DNA of 64,000 bases from Halomontanus rarus (GCF_017357405.1 NZ_CP071597.1:2542001-2606000); one strand, 5' to 3'. Shown: positions 44,281-54,441, numbered from the stretch's first letter. Made by a program: numbers and translations. The notes: generated by a model from the letters alone, not told the origin.

Positions 44281-45645
44281 ATGAACGTCTTCGGATCGAG
44301 CGGGACGCGTGGCGTCGCCAACGAGGAGTTGACGCCGGAGTTCGTGTTACGCGTCGCGAAAGCCGCGGGGACGGCGTGGGGGGACGAGCGCGTCGCGATC
44401 GCCCGAGACACGCGACTCACGGGCAGGATGCTCGCCGACGCCGCCGCCAGCGGCCTCGCGAGCGTCGGGACGGACGTCGATCGACTCGGCGTCGTTCCGA
44501 CACCCGGGGCCCAAGCCTACGCCGAACGCGAGGGGATCGCGACGATCGTCATCACCGCCTCGCACAACCCGCCGCAGTACAACGGCGTCAAACTCGTCGG
44601 CACGGACGGCGTCGAACTCGCGATCACCGACCTCGAGGAGATCGAGGAGACGCTCCTGACAGAAGCGTTCGAAACCACCCCGTGGAACGCGACCGGCCGT
44701 GTTCGCGAGATCGACGGCGTTCGACGGGCCTACATCGACGACCTCCTCGAGCACGTCGACCGCGAGACGATCGCCGACGCCGAGCTCACCGTCGCACTCG
44801 ACCCCGGACACGGTGCGGGGTCGCTGACGAGTCCGGAGTTCCTCCGGAAACTGGGCTGTCGCGTCGTCACCGTCAACGGCCAACCCGACGGCCACTTCCC
44901 CGGCCGCGACCCCGAACCGGTCCCCGACAACCTCGCGGATCTCGGTCGGCTCGTCCGCGCGACCGACGCCGACCTCGGCATCGCCCACGACGGCGACGCC
45001 GACCGCGCCATCTTCTTCGACGAGGCGGGGACCTACATCCACGGGGACGCCACTCTCGCCGCGCTGGCCGCCGCCGAACTCGAGGCCGGCGACACCACCG
45101 TCTCCGCGGTCAACGTTTCTCAGCGGCTGGTCGACGTCGCACACGACGTGGGCGCGGACCTCGAGCTCACCCCCATCGGCTCGACAAATATCATCACCCG
45201 GATCGAAGAACTCGAGGCCAACGGCCGACGCGTTCCCGTCGCGGGTGAGGGCAACGGCGGGATCTTCTTCCCCGGCTATCGCCTCTCCCGGGACGGCGCC
45301 TACACCGCCGCCCGGTTCCTCGAACTCGTCGCCGAGCGCCCGGCCAGCGAGATCGTCGAGCCCTACGACGACTACGCCAACGTTCGTCGGAACGTCCACT
45401 ACGAGTCGACCGCCGAGCGCGACGCGATGCTCGACGCCGCGGCCAATCAGGCCCACGAATCTGACGCCGAGTTGAACACCCGCGACGGCTACCGACTGGA
45501 CCACGGCGACGCCTGGGTGCTCGCCCGCCCCTCCGGGACCGAGCCGCTCGTCCGCATCTACGCCGAAGCTCGAGAGCAGTCGCGCGCCGACGCACTCGCC
45601 GAGGACATGTACGACGCGCTGACGGACGCGAAAGCCGACGCCTGA
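44281..45645 (+). CDS. glmM: Phosphoglucosamine mutase / phosphomannomutase family
   Basis: A 454-residue phosphohexomutase. The phospho-serine loop is ITASHNP with Ser94, the metal-binding loop is DGDADRA, the sugar loop is GEGNGG, and the C-terminal phosphate loop is RPSGTEPLVRIY. It converts glucosamine 6-phosphate to glucosamine 1-phosphate for surface glycans, or mannose phosphates in some members; glucosamine use is inferred. Start ATG at 44281 begins MNVFGSSGTRG, matching the family exactly. Confidence 0.92.
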   Translation: MNVFGSSGTRGVANEELTPEFVLRVAKAAGTAWGDERVAIARDTRLTGRMLADAAASGLASVGTDVDRLGVVPTPGAQAYAEREGIATIVITASHNPPQYNGVKLVGTDGVELAITDLEEIEETLLTEAFETTPWNATGRVREIDGVRRAYIDDLLEHVDRETIADAELTVALDPGHGAGSLTSPEFLRKLGCRVVTVNGQPDGHFPGRDPEPVPDNLADLGRLVRATDADLGIAHDGDADRAIFFDEAGTYIHGDATLAALAAAELEAGDTTVSAVNVSQRLVDVAHDVGADLELTPIGSTNIITRIEELEANGRRVPVAGEGNGGIFFPGYRLSRDGAYTAARFLELVAERPASEIVEPYDDYANVRRNVHYESTAERDAMLDAAANQAHESDAELNTRDGYRLDHGDAWVLARPSGTEPLVRIYAEAREQSRADALAEDMYDALTDAKADA

Positions 45646-45824
45646 TTACGGACTGACAGTATCGGCACCCGGCACTCCGCACTCGGCACTCGGAACCCTC
45701 GAGTCTCGCGCGCTGTGGTCCGTGAGAGGGCTTTTCAATCCGCTCGTGGATGTGCTTCGTAGCCGATGCTCGTGAGCACGTCCAACCGCGATGGAGCGGT
45801 CGATCGCCCCGCCGAGACGGTGCG

Positions 45825-46922
45825 ATGACGGATCCGGACGACCGCGGTCCATCGGCGTCCCAGCCGAACCCGGAGGATCGCGATCCACCGGCGTCCCAGC
45901 CGGATCCGCTGGCGAGCGGGGGCTCGCGCCTCGACGTGGCGTTAGACTGGATCTATCTGCAGGGTGATCGCGGCGTTCTATCCGGCCTGATTTTAGGCGG
46001 CGTCTTCGGCGTCTCCCTGCTGTTGATCCGCGGCGACCTCATCACGCCCGCCGAGGCGGGAGACGTCACCGCGCTCTCCGCGGCACTCGTCGGCGGGATG
46101 CTCCCCTTTATCACCGTCGTGCTCGCGATCAACCAGCTCATCCTCTCCGAGGAGTTCGGGACGACGGGCGCGTTCTTCGAACGCCTCGAAGCCTCCCGCG
46201 AGTTTCGGCGGTCGGTCGAGTCCCACACCGGCTATCGGCCCAGTCCGGTCGAGCCGTCCGCGTTCCTTCGGTCGCTGATCGAAGCGAAACGGCGGACGGA
46301 GCGCGGGCTCCAGAACGTCTGTCACGGTTCGGACTCGAACCCGGACCTCCGGGCGGACGTCGACGACTACGTCGAGTTCACGGCCCCACGGGACGACGAC
46401 GCGGTCGAGACGCTCGCGGGAACGACGTTCGGCACGTTCACCGTCATCGATGTGATCCTCCACTACAACGATCCCTGGCAGTTACAGGAAGTCCGTCAGA
46501 TCCGGGACCGACACCGGTTCAGGCTCCCCGAGGCGGCCGAGAACCAACTCGAGCGACTCGAGGACCTCCTCCAGGATATCCACGTCACGCGCCAGTACTT
46601 CAAGACGGTGTACATGCAACAGGAGCTGGCGGACCTCTCGAAGATTCTGCTGTACGTCGGCTTTCCCACGCTGCTCGGCGGCGCGTTCATCATCGTCTCG
46701 TACGGGAACCTCCTGGCGCTGCAGCTCCACCCGTACGTCTACGTCCTGGTGGTCAGCGCGACGATCACGGCCCTGTTCAGCCCGTTCGCCGTCCTGCTCG
46801 TGTACGTCCTTCGAATCGCGACGATCGCGCGGCGGACGGCCGCCGACTTCGGTCCGTTCGTCCTGCAGGAGCAGTTGCCGGGCGAAGACCTCGAGACGAG
46901 CGACGCCGGAGAGGGTGAGTGA
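45825..46922 (+). CDS. Four-helix membrane protein with large soluble loop
   Basis: A 365-residue protein. An acidic low-complexity start contains two near copies of PPASQPDP. Helices 1-2 lie at about 45-105, a cytoplasmic loop of some 150 residues with coiled-coil character follows, and helices 3-4 lie at about 275-340. An acidic tail ends the protein. I do not recognise the family. The start MTDPDDRG is preferred over a longer frame with 25 unlikely basic residues. It converges on the HPP-family gene. Confidence 0.68.
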   Translation: MTDPDDRGPSASQPNPEDRDPPASQPDPLASGGSRLDVALDWIYLQGDRGVLSGLILGGVFGVSLLLIRGDLITPAEAGDVTALSAALVGGMLPFITVVLAINQLILSEEFGTTGAFFERLEASREFRRSVESHTGYRPSPVEPSAFLRSLIEAKRRTERGLQNVCHGSDSNPDLRADVDDYVEFTAPRDDDAVETLAGTTFGTFTVIDVILHYNDPWQLQEVRQIRDRHRFRLPEAAENQLERLEDLLQDIHVTRQYFKTVYMQQELADLSKILLYVGFPTLLGGAFIIVSYGNLLALQLHPYVYVLVVSATITALFSPFAVLLVYVLRIATIARRTAADFGPFVLQEQLPGEDLETSDAGEGE

Positions 46923-46954
46923 TCCGCCGGCGGGAGTGGGAGTCGGTCTCGCGA

Positions 46955-47464
46955 TCACGACCGCACGCGATCGCGATAGCCCTGACTGGCACGCGCCCCG
47001 AGCATCAGGAGTTGATGCGCGCCGACGACAACGACGACCGCCCCGACGATCAACGCCCCCTCGAGGAGCGTCGGGAGCAAGCCGAGCGAGACGATGAGCG
47101 TCGTCGCACACGCGGGCGGGTGTCTGGCTCGCGTCCAGAGCATTCCGGCGACGGTCAGCACCATCGCGAGAATCCCGCTGGCCGCGAGTCGGAGTCCCTC
47201 GATCGAACCCGGCTCGAGCGTATTCGTCATGGTGACGCCGCCGGCGAGCAGGGCGTACGCGAGGAGGCCGGCGACGACGCCGATCGCGTGGCCGCCGATA
47301 ATCCGCCGCGCGTTGCTGGCCTCGCTGCGGGGAAACATCGCCAGTACGAACGCGGAGGGGCCGAGACTCGGAAACAGCATCGGGAGCCCGGAGAGCCAGG
47401 CAACGACGGCCGTCACGGTGACGAGGAATCCGGCGTGTATCGTCGTCCCGACTCGGTCGTCCAT
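46955..47464 (-). CDS. HPP family membrane protein
   Basis: A 169-residue integral membrane protein of the HPP family with four or five helices. The LFPSLGPSAFVL stretch and the HPP motif in RARHPPACATTL are both present. Some plant and cyanobacterial HPP proteins transport nitrite; the role here is unknown. It is 70 bases upstream of the UspA gene at 47535 and may share its transcript. Confidence 0.85.
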   Translation of the reverse strand: MDDRVGTTIHAGFLVTVTAVVAWLSGLPMLFPSLGPSAFVLAMFPRSEASNARRIIGGHAIGVVAGLLAYALLAGGVTMTNTLEPGSIEGLRLAASGILAMVLTVAGMLWTRARHPPACATTLIVSLGLLPTLLEGALIVGAVVVVVGAHQLLMLGARASQGYRDRVRS

Positions 47465-47534
47465 GTGATCTGCTGAGAGTTCTCGTGCGGAAATAAAACC
47501 GCGATGATTCTGTGCCGGCTCGCGGAGATCTGAA

Positions 47535-47942
47535 CTACCTGACGATCGTCACCGGCACCGGCGAGCGCCGGGCAACCTGCTCCGCGACGCTCCCGAGAAG
47601 CATCCGCGAGACACCGGAGCGCCCCTCGCTTCCCATGATCAACTGATCGACGTCCTCGCGCTCGGCGTACTCGAGGATCGCCTCGGCGGCAGTGCCGTTG
47701 ACGACCACCGTCTCGACGGTCGTGTCGTACTCGGCCGCGATAGATTTAACGTCCGCGAAGAAGTCCGGTTCGTCGCCTCTCTCGCCGTCTGACCCACTCC
47801 GACCGCCGTACTGAGCCTCGAGTTCGTCGACCGCGTGAACGACCGTAATCTCGTCGTCGGGAAAGAGCGCGAGCGCGTGCTCGAAGGCCGCTCGAGCCGG
47901 CTCGGAGTCGTCCATCGGGACGAGTAGCTGTCTCGAGGTCAT
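47535..47942 (-). CDS. Universal stress protein (UspA family)
   Basis: A 135-residue UspA protein with the nucleotide loop GSEGRSGVSRMLLGSVAEQV, keeping the canonical G-x2-G-x9-G-S/T for ATP binding, unlike the copy at 17563. It has an N-terminal LLVPMDDSEPARAAFEHAL and a Gly/Ser/Glu-rich loop in the middle. It follows the HPP gene on the same strand. Confidence 0.88.
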   Translation of the reverse strand: MTSRQLLVPMDDSEPARAAFEHALALFPDDEITVVHAVDELEAQYGGRSGSDGERGDEPDFFADVKSIAAEYDTTVETVVVNGTAAEAILEYAEREDVDQLIMGSEGRSGVSRMLLGSVAEQVARRSPVPVTIVR

Positions 47943-48013
47943 ACGTCGGATGGATGGTGTATGTGAGAGTACGAGTCTGTCTCTTTGCGTCTCTGTCTAC
48001 CGCTATCGCGGAC

Positions 48014-49189
48014 TCAGCCCTCGACGTCGAGCGTCTCCCGAATCGCTTCCCGTTCCGCGCGAAGCGCCTCGAGTTCCTCCTCGATCCGCCCGTCGGCGAG
48101 TCGCTCGCGCTGGTCCTCGGTCAACTGATCGACCGCGACGGCGGCCGTCTGCAGGCGTTCGTACTCGAACTCGGGATCGAGCGTCAGCCGTCTGAGTTCT
48201 CGGAGTCGGGCGACGAGTTCCTCGCCGCCGACGCGCTCGACGAACGGCCGCATCTCCCGGAGCCGATACCGCAACTCGGCCGCCGGTGCCGGCGGCCACG
48301 TTACCGACAGCGCCTCGGCGTCGATCCCCTCGAGGTAGGTTTGCTGGGTCGCCACGTTTCGCTTGAGTTCGTCCGCGTCGTCGACGTAGTGCTCGAGTTT
48401 CGATCGCGAGTAGTTCGCGTACTCGAGCAGTTTCGGAACGGTCTCCGCGCCCGCATCGGTTTCCATCACGTACGCTCGGAGGTCCTCGGGCGGCCGCTCG
48501 AACGGCACCAGGGGGTACCAGCGACTGCGCTCGAGCACGGCGAACACCTCCCGGGCGGACTCGGACTGGCGATACTCGACGAACGACTCGCGAACGGCCT
48601 CGTTGTAGGCCGCGATCGGTTCCCGGAGACGATCGACCGGCGCCTCGAGATCCGCAGAGGCGAGCTCGAGCAGGCGGGTCCGTCGATCGATCTCCTCGTC
48701 GATCGTCCGCTGTCGCCTGGTGGCCTCTTTCCGCGCTTGCTCGAGTGTCTCGCGAGCCTCGGTGCGTTCGTCTCGAAGATCGGAAAGTTCCGCAGCCGGT
48801 TCGAGGGCGTTTCGGGCGCGGTCGAAGTCGTCCTCGCTCAGCCGCCGTTTGTCGATCGCGTCGAGCGCCGACTCGAAGGCGTCCCGTCGGGGAATCTCCT
48901 CGGGAAGTCCCTCGACCAGCGAGGAGAACTGCCCCTCGAGTTCGATGTACGCCTTGAAGTTCTCCCGGCCGGTCCCCGTCGCCCGATCGACGTAGTCCTC
49001 GAGGAGTTCCAGTGCTCGCTGGTAGGCGTCGGCGGCGTCCCGAACGGTTTCCTCGCCGTGATCGTCGATCCGGGCGTCGACGGTTGCGAGCCGGTCGCGA
49101 GCGCGCTCGAGTCGGTCGACGTGGTCGACTACGGTCCCCGAGTTGGTTTCGCTCTCGCCGCTGACACGGTGCTGGGCGGGTTCGCTCAT
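48014..49189 (-). CDS. Long coiled-coil protein
   Basis: A 391-residue protein dominated by coiled-coil helices (several heptad stretches rich in Arg and Glu, for example residues 135-185). No signal peptide or membrane span is visible. I start at MSEPAQHRVS (49189), close to the stop of hisI; a longer open frame extends past it but overlaps hisI. The gene is six bases downstream of hisI, so the two are probably co-transcribed. Function unknown. Confidence 0.75.
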   Translation of the reverse strand: MSEPAQHRVSGESETNSGTVVDHVDRLERARDRLATVDARIDDHGEETVRDAADAYQRALELLEDYVDRATGTGRENFKAYIELEGQFSSLVEGLPEEIPRRDAFESALDAIDKRRLSEDDFDRARNALEPAAELSDLRDERTEARETLEQARKEATRRQRTIDEEIDRRTRLLELASADLEAPVDRLREPIAAYNEAVRESFVEYRQSESAREVFAVLERSRWYPLVPFERPPEDLRAYVMETDAGAETVPKLLEYANYSRSKLEHYVDDADELKRNVATQQTYLEGIDAEALSVTWPPAPAAELRYRLREMRPFVERVGGEELVARLRELRRLTLDPEFEYERLQTAAVAVDQLTEDQRERLADGRIEEELEALRAEREAIRETLDVEG

Positions 49190-49194
49190 CGTTC

Positions 49195-49575
49195 TCAGTA
49201 GACGGTCTCCGGATCGAAGACCCGTTCGCCGACGGTCTCGTCTTCGATAGTGCGGTAGAAACACGACCGGTGACCCGTGTGACAGGCACCGCCCTCCTGT
49301 TCGACGAGATAGAGGAGGGTGTCGGCGTCGCAGTCGACGCGAACGGATTCGATCTGCTGGACGTGACCGCTGGTTTTCCCCTTCTGCCACAGTTCGTCTC
49401 GACTGCGCGAGTAGTAGTGGGCCAGACCCGTTTCGCGCGTTCGTTCGAGGGCCTCCGGCGAGACGTACGCGAGCATCAGTACCTCGCCCGTCTCTGCGTC
49501 CTGAGCGATGGCGGGGACCAGTCCATCCTCGTCGAACGCGACGTCGACTTCGGTGTCGGTAACGGTCTCTTCCAT
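49195..49575 (-). CDS. hisI: Phosphoribosyl-AMP cyclohydrolase
   Basis: A 126-residue HisI, which opens the purine ring of phosphoribosyl-AMP in histidine synthesis. The metal sites are in [13 protein letters not shown] and the catalytic [14 protein letters not shown] near the C-terminus. It is the monofunctional form. Downstream, six bases away, is the coiled-coil gene. hisB and hisA are about 33-35 kb away in the same orientation. Confidence 0.94.
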   Translation of the reverse strand: MEETVTDTEVDVAFDEDGLVPAIAQDAETGEVLMLAYVSPEALERTRETGLAHYYSRSRDELWQKGKTSGHVQQIESVRVDCDADTLLYLVEQEGGACHTGHRSCFYRTIEDETVGERVFDPETVY

Positions 49576-49881
49576 GCGCGGGAAAACGGCCGTCGAGGCG
49601 ATAGGTCTTTTGCCACGACCAGTTTCGGTCCCTTCCCGAATTTCGACCCTCGTTACTACCGGTGATCGTCCGGACGAGACGGACGAACTCGAATCGGCTC
49701 GAATAACTCGATTCGTCGACCGTTCATTTCGTGTCGCACGTAGATACCCGACTCTCGACCCGATTCGGTTACCAATAGTTATAATAGAAGAATATCATCG
49801 TAAGATCAGTAACTAATCAGAGATAAAAATACTTTTACTATATGATCTTCTCGAAACACGTATAGACGTCAACTTTCACAC
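49576..49881. promoter_or_regulatory. Divergent promoter region of hisI and tfb
   Basis: 306 bases between hisI (minus) and the TFB gene (plus). The half near TFB is very AT-rich (from about 49770 to 49860, including AAAAATACTTTTA near 49826), which is unusual for this GC-rich DNA and probably contains the TFB promoter. No gene seen. Confidence 0.5.
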
Positions 49882-50808
49882 ATGGTCAATGCAGACAGCC
49901 CCGACATTTGTCCCGAGTGCCAGGGACGGTTGCGCGCTCTCGAGATGGAACTGATCTGTGAAGACTGTGGTCTCGTGGCCGAAATAGACCCGATCGACCG
50001 CGGACCGGAGTGGCGGTCGTTCCACGACGACGATACGAACCGGAAACGAACCGGTGCACCGCTGACACGCTCGCGCCACGACCGCGGTCTTTCGACGGAG
50101 ATCGGCTCCGCATCGAGGCTCCGGATTACCGGACGGAAACGACGTCAACTCGCTCGCATGCGTCGCGAACACAATCGCGCCCGGTTCGACTCGAAAGCGG
50201 ACCGCAATCGGATGCACGGGTTCATGGAAATTCGGCGTATCGTCTCACAGCTCTCGCTCCCGGTGAACACGCGCGAGCAGGCCTGTACCCTGTTCGAATC
50301 GGCACAGTCCGAATCCCTCTTACAGGGGCGTTCACTCGAGGGATTCGCGGCTGCCGCCGTCTACGCTACGTGTCGGACGCGTTCGAACGCTCGCACGGTC
50401 GAAGAAATCGTCGCCGTCGCGAAGGCGAACGCCGCGGAACTCAAAGCCGCCTACGCCGCACTCAATCGGGACCTCGGGTTGCCGACCGGACCGATCGATC
50501 CGACCGAGTACCTCCCGCGATACGCTTCGGAACTCGACCTCGAGACCGACGTCGAACGCCGCGCCGATCGGTACGCGACCCGACTCAGCGAGGCCAACCG
50601 GGTCGGCGGCCGGAACCCCAGCGGCGTCGCTGCCGGCTGTCTGTACACTGCCACTCGATCCGTTCCGACGGCCGAGTCGATCACGCAAGCGGCGGCCGCC
50701 ACCGTCGCCGACGTCTCGCCGGCGACGGTTCGCTCGACCGTGGACGAACTTCGGAAACTGGCGGCCGACTCGGATTCGGAGTTCGAGCTCGACGCCGATC
50801 TCGGGTAA
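49882..50808 (+). CDS. tfb: Transcription initiation factor IIB
   Basis: A 308-residue TFB. The N-terminal zinc ribbon is CPECQGRLRALEMELICEDC, with the second half in ICEDCG. Two cyclin-like repeats fill the rest and bind TBP-DNA and RNA polymerase. Haloarchaea carry several TFBs that give promoter choice under different conditions; this may be one of several. It converges on the mcm gene, whose stop is 109 bases away. Confidence 0.93.
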   Translation: MVNADSPDICPECQGRLRALEMELICEDCGLVAEIDPIDRGPEWRSFHDDDTNRKRTGAPLTRSRHDRGLSTEIGSASRLRITGRKRRQLARMRREHNRARFDSKADRNRMHGFMEIRRIVSQLSLPVNTREQACTLFESAQSESLLQGRSLEGFAAAAVYATCRTRSNARTVEEIVAVAKANAAELKAAYAALNRDLGLPTGPIDPTEYLPRYASELDLETDVERRADRYATRLSEANRVGGRNPSGVAAGCLYTATRSVPTAESITQAAAATVADVSPATVRSTVDELRKLAADSDSEFELDADLG

Positions 50809-50916
50809 CCGCTGGCCAGGGAATCTTCGCGTCCACTCCCGTCTTCGAACACCGTCCGACTCTCGAGACGCCGTCTACCGGAACCGGCTCCAAACCGCAG
50901 GAAAACAGCACTATCC

Positions 50917-53900
50917 TTACGTCGTCCGCAGATTGTCCGTACTCGGCTCGTAGACCTCTCCCTTCTGTTTGAGCTTCTCGATCTCGTGTTCGGCTTTCGA
51001 CTGATCCATCCCGATCTCGTTGGCCCGGTCGAGGACGATATCGATCGGCGCACCCTCGTCGTACTCCTCTTCGATATCCGTGATCAGTTGCTTGATGTTC
51101 TTGATCCGGTCGCGCTGGGACTTCGTCGTCCCCGCCTCGACGATGTCCGCGTCGAACTCGCCGGTCTCGGGATCGATCCCGATCTCCTGGAGACAGGAGT
51201 GGACGATGTCGATAACCCGCTCCGCGTCCTCTATCTCGACCGTATCCGAGAGGCGAATCCGTGCGCTGGCCTCCGACAACCGCACGAGCGCCTCGAGTTT
51301 TCGGGCCGTCACCGGAACCGGCGCGTCCTCGTCAGTCCCCTTCGACCGCAGATCGACGTAGAAGTCCCGGATCGCCTCCCTCGCTTCCTCGGTCATCCGC
51401 GGGTGGCAGTTCTGCTTGGCGTAGGCGACGTACTTGCGCAACAACTCGGCGTCGATCTCCGGATCCACCGTCGCGGTCATCTCCTCGATTTCGTCGCTCG
51501 AGACGTCCATCGAGGTCATCTGGTTTTGCTGGGTGGTCAACTCGCCCGCGTAGTTCGTGTTCAGGATGTGCTCTGCGAGGTTGCGGTCTTTCTCCTCGTC
51601 GGGTTTGTCCGTCACCGTGAAGATCAGGTCGAACCGCGAGATGAGCGCCGGCTCGAGGTCGATCTGCTCCTGGATGGGTTCGTACTGGTCGAAGCGACCG
51701 TACTTGGGGTTGGCCGCGCCCAGCAGCGAACAGCGGGATTTGAGGGTGGCGTTGATCCCTGCTTTGGAAACCGAGATTTTCTGCTGCTCGAGGGCTTCGT
51801 GCATGGCGGAGCGGTCCTCCGACCTCATTTTATCGAGTTCGTCGATGGCTGCGATCCCCTGATCCGCGAGGACGAGCGCGCCGGCCTCGAGCGTCCACTG
51901 TTGGCCATCGCCGAAGTCGTCTCGCACAGCTGCGGCGGTGAGTCCGGCGCTGCTGCTGCCTTTTCCTGACGTATAGACGGATCGCGGGGCGATGTTCTGG
52001 ATGTAGCTCAGCATCTGGGAGTTGTGCGAGATGATCCCGTTCGAGACGTAGTTGTGTGTCCCCTCGATCTCGAGGTCATACACCCACTCGTCGTTGGTGT
52101 CGACCGATTCGATGGATTCGATTTGGTCCCAGTAAACGTCTCCCTCGACGAAACGCTGTAACCGTTCCACGGCTTTCGCAACGGAGCCGCCGTCAGTAGC
52201 GAAATTACCGTCTGTATCGCCAATTTCACTTGTAGATGGAAGAGCTGATTCGAATTCAGCGACAACTGTTTGGAGACTCGTCTTGCTGGGATTTCTTCGT
52301 TCCCGTTCGTAATGTTGGTACGTGGACCGTGGAATTCCACATTCGGATTGTGTAAGGCCAAGTGCTTCGCGGACTCGCCGTAACTCTGAGCCGATTTTAG
52401 GAACGATATCTGTGTTTGTATTTTCAGTTATGCCTACGTATTGCTGAGAAGTCGCTTGCTTTCGATCTGTAACAAACCCAATCTTCGAAACGTATTCTTC
52501 GAAGTCTTGACCGCTTATTCTAAGCCGATAACTCCCATTGCGTCGCTTGTGCAATTGTGATTGGATTCCGAAAGATAGCAGCAACGATCGTACTCCTTGG
52601 AGCAATTCTTCACTCGTCGATGCGACGGAGATCTCGCGTTGTGACTCTGATACGTGCCCCTCTCCTTCTATGAATCCTTTCAGGAATTCTCCCTTGATGT
52701 CTTCGGATACTTTTCTCAATTGGCCAGGTACTCGTTGTTTATTCGATTGACAAAGGATCCGAGAGTCGAGATTTTTGAGGAAACTCACGAACTCTCCTGA
52801 CGAGCAGATAATCTCCTTGGCGTCCTTTCCGCCGTGTCTCTGTCGTTTTGTCGTATTGAGTCCCAGTTTGGCAAAGCCGGCAGAGATATCATCGAGGACT
52901 TCTCTATCGTTGTTCGTAATCGAGACAAACCCTGTATTGTCATCGCGCTGTTCGACGTATCCCTCTGCTATAATGTAGCCGAGAAGTCGCGCTAACGAGG
53001 GTGTCCATCGTTCGGGAAGGTCCAGCCGTATCGCATTCTGTGACCGAGACTGTCTGTAGTCTACTTCGAGCTCATTCTCTCCTTGGGTTGAAATTCGTCG
53101 TGGGGTTGCGATGAAGTTGCCTTCCTGCAGTTGTTCAGCGACGATCGGCTCGAACTGACCATCGCGTTGAACGAACAGTGGATGCGACGGCGTCACCTCG
53201 AGTTCTCGACCACTCGAGGTTCGGATTCGATACATTTTATCTGGAGCATCACGCTTCCAGACTTTCGTCGCGCGTTGGGATTCGATCGTCCCATCCTGTT
53301 GCAGCGACGGGACCTCGAAATCTACTTCGTCGTACCAGCCGTCGTCGATCGGTTTCGGGTCATCGAGATTCGATTCGACGAGGTCGCGAATCGGAACCTC
53401 GGAACCGTCCGCGAGCGTCACCCGCGTCTCACCTGAGACGCACTTACCAGTACCAGGGTCGCCGATCAGAAGCATGTGCAGGTCACCCCGGATCCTCGAG
53501 CCGTCGGGCAACTGTTTCGTTACGCCGGAGAACAGTTGCAACATCATTGCAAGTTTCTCCTGGTCGTAGCCGTAGATCGAGGGGGCGATGGAGGCGACCA
53601 TCTGCTCGTAGACGTCGTCTTCCTCCGAGATGGCGTAGATTTCCTTCTTGTCCTCGTCGGTGATGTCCATGTCCTCGAACTGTTCTTCGTCGACGTCGAC
53701 GGACATCCCCTCCATGTAGAAGTCGAAGATGGGGGACTTCTCCTGCTGGTTGCCCTGTTGTTCGAGTCGGAGCACGCCGGAGGCGGAGACGTGGTCGCCG
53801 GGGGTCACCTCGCCCGTGATGTCGTCTTCGACCTGGACGTCGATCGCCTGGGGGGTTTCACCGCCGCGCAGGCCTTCGGGGCTCTCCTGGATACGAAGCT

Positions 53901-54441
53901 TCTGGGCGTCGACGAACTCCGACTGGTCGAAGTTCACCCGGAAGGGTCCTTGGCGTTCACAGCCCTGGCACTCGTGGGGTTCCTGGAAGTCGCCGCTGGA
54001 CTGGGGAACCCGGGTGAGGGTGCCACAGAGCTGGCACTCGAAGGCGGCTTCCTCGATCTTCGGGCGCACGTCCGTGGCCTTTCGGACGATGCCGTGGACC
54101 TGCACGAGCTTGTTCATGTGTCGGGCGCGGATCTCCCGGATTTCGGGGGTCTCGGTGTCTGGGAGGCTACGGATGCGAACGTGGGCCTGCCCGAGGCTGA
54201 CGTCGATCGGCAGGTCGTACAGCCGCAGGGCCTCCTCGGCGTACTGCTGGAGCTGTTCGGGCTGGTTGATGAAGTCGTCTGCGAGATCCGGATCGAATCG
54301 GTAGAGATCCTGCCAGTCGATGAAGAGCGAGCGCTGTTCGTTCGGATATCGCTGCGCAAGCTGCTTGATTTCGTTGTCGTAGTAGTTCCTGAAGAACTGC
54401 TCGAACGCGTCGACGAGTTCCGCATTTCCCGCTTGCGCCAT
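50917..54441 (-). CDS. mcm: MCM replicative helicase with intein in the Walker A site
   Basis: A 1174-residue MCM with a 474-residue intein, giving a 700-residue helicase after splicing. The N-terminal zinc motif is CQLCG plus CQGC (residues 136-161). The intein splits the Walker A loop after Lys333 in GDPGTGK, before the Ser of the extein. Downstream, Walker B is IDELDKM and the arginine finger region is LISRFDLIF. It unwinds DNA ahead of the replication fork. It has its own promoter at about 54448-54475. It converges on the tfb gene. Confidence 0.95.
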   Translation of the reverse strand: MAQAGNAELVDAFEQFFRNYYDNEIKQLAQRYPNEQRSLFIDWQDLYRFDPDLADDFINQPEQLQQYAEEALRLYDLPIDVSLGQAHVRIRSLPDTETPEIREIRARHMNKLVQVHGIVRKATDVRPKIEEAAFECQLCGTLTRVPQSSGDFQEPHECQGCERQGPFRVNFDQSEFVDAQKLRIQESPEGLRGGETPQAIDVQVEDDITGEVTPGDHVSASGVLRLEQQGNQQEKSPIFDFYMEGMSVDVDEEQFEDMDITDEDKKEIYAISEEDDVYEQMVASIAPSIYGYDQEKLAMMLQLFSGVTKQLPDGSRIRGDLHMLLIGDPGTGKCVSGETRVTLADGSEVPIRDLVESNLDDPKPIDDGWYDEVDFEVPSLQQDGTIESQRATKVWKRDAPDKMYRIRTSSGRELEVTPSHPLFVQRDGQFEPIVAEQLQEGNFIATPRRISTQGENELEVDYRQSRSQNAIRLDLPERWTPSLARLLGYIIAEGYVEQRDDNTGFVSITNNDREVLDDISAGFAKLGLNTTKRQRHGGKDAKEIICSSGEFVSFLKNLDSRILCQSNKQRVPGQLRKVSEDIKGEFLKGFIEGEGHVSESQREISVASTSEELLQGVRSLLLSFGIQSQLHKRRNGSYRLRISGQDFEEYVSKIGFVTDRKQATSQQYVGITENTNTDIVPKIGSELRRVREALGLTQSECGIPRSTYQHYERERRNPSKTSLQTVVAEFESALPSTSEIGDTDGNFATDGGSVAKAVERLQRFVEGDVYWDQIESIESVDTNDEWVYDLEIEGTHNYVSNGIISHNSQMLSYIQNIAPRSVYTSGKGSSSAGLTAAAVRDDFGDGQQWTLEAGALVLADQGIAAIDELDKMRSEDRSAMHEALEQQKISVSKAGINATLKSRCSLLGAANPKYGRFDQYEPIQEQIDLEPALISRFDLIFTVTDKPDEEKDRNLAEHILNTNYAGELTTQQNQMTSMDVSSDEIEEMTATVDPEIDAELLRKYVAYAKQNCHPRMTEEAREAIRDFYVDLRSKGTDEDAPVPVTARKLEALVRLSEASARIRLSDTVEIEDAERVIDIVHSCLQEIGIDPETGEFDADIVEAGTTKSQRDRIKNIKQLITDIEEEYDEGAPIDIVLDRANEIGMDQSKAEHEIEKLKQKGEVYEPSTDNLRTT
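52021..53442 (-). mobile_element. Intein in MCM, LAGLIDADG endonuclease plus extra helix-turn-helix
   Basis: Residues 334-807 of the MCM precursor. It begins with Cys334 (CVSGETRVTL, block A), has block B VTPSHPLFV, and ends with block F/G THNYVSNGIISHN before Ser808. Two LAGLIDADG motifs are at 487-494 (LLGYIIAEG) and 587-595 (LKGFIEGEG). Residues about 688-715 form an XRE-like helix-turn-helix (LRRVREALGLTQSECGI) not needed for splicing. Base composition is visibly lower in GC than the flanking mcm gene. An intact homing endonuclease suggests it can still spread to intein-free mcm alleles. Confidence 0.9.

Noticed and set aside
45661..45705. GGCACTC-like repeats after glmM
   Set aside because: Short and irregular copies of a seven-base word, not a clear tandem repeat or regulatory site.
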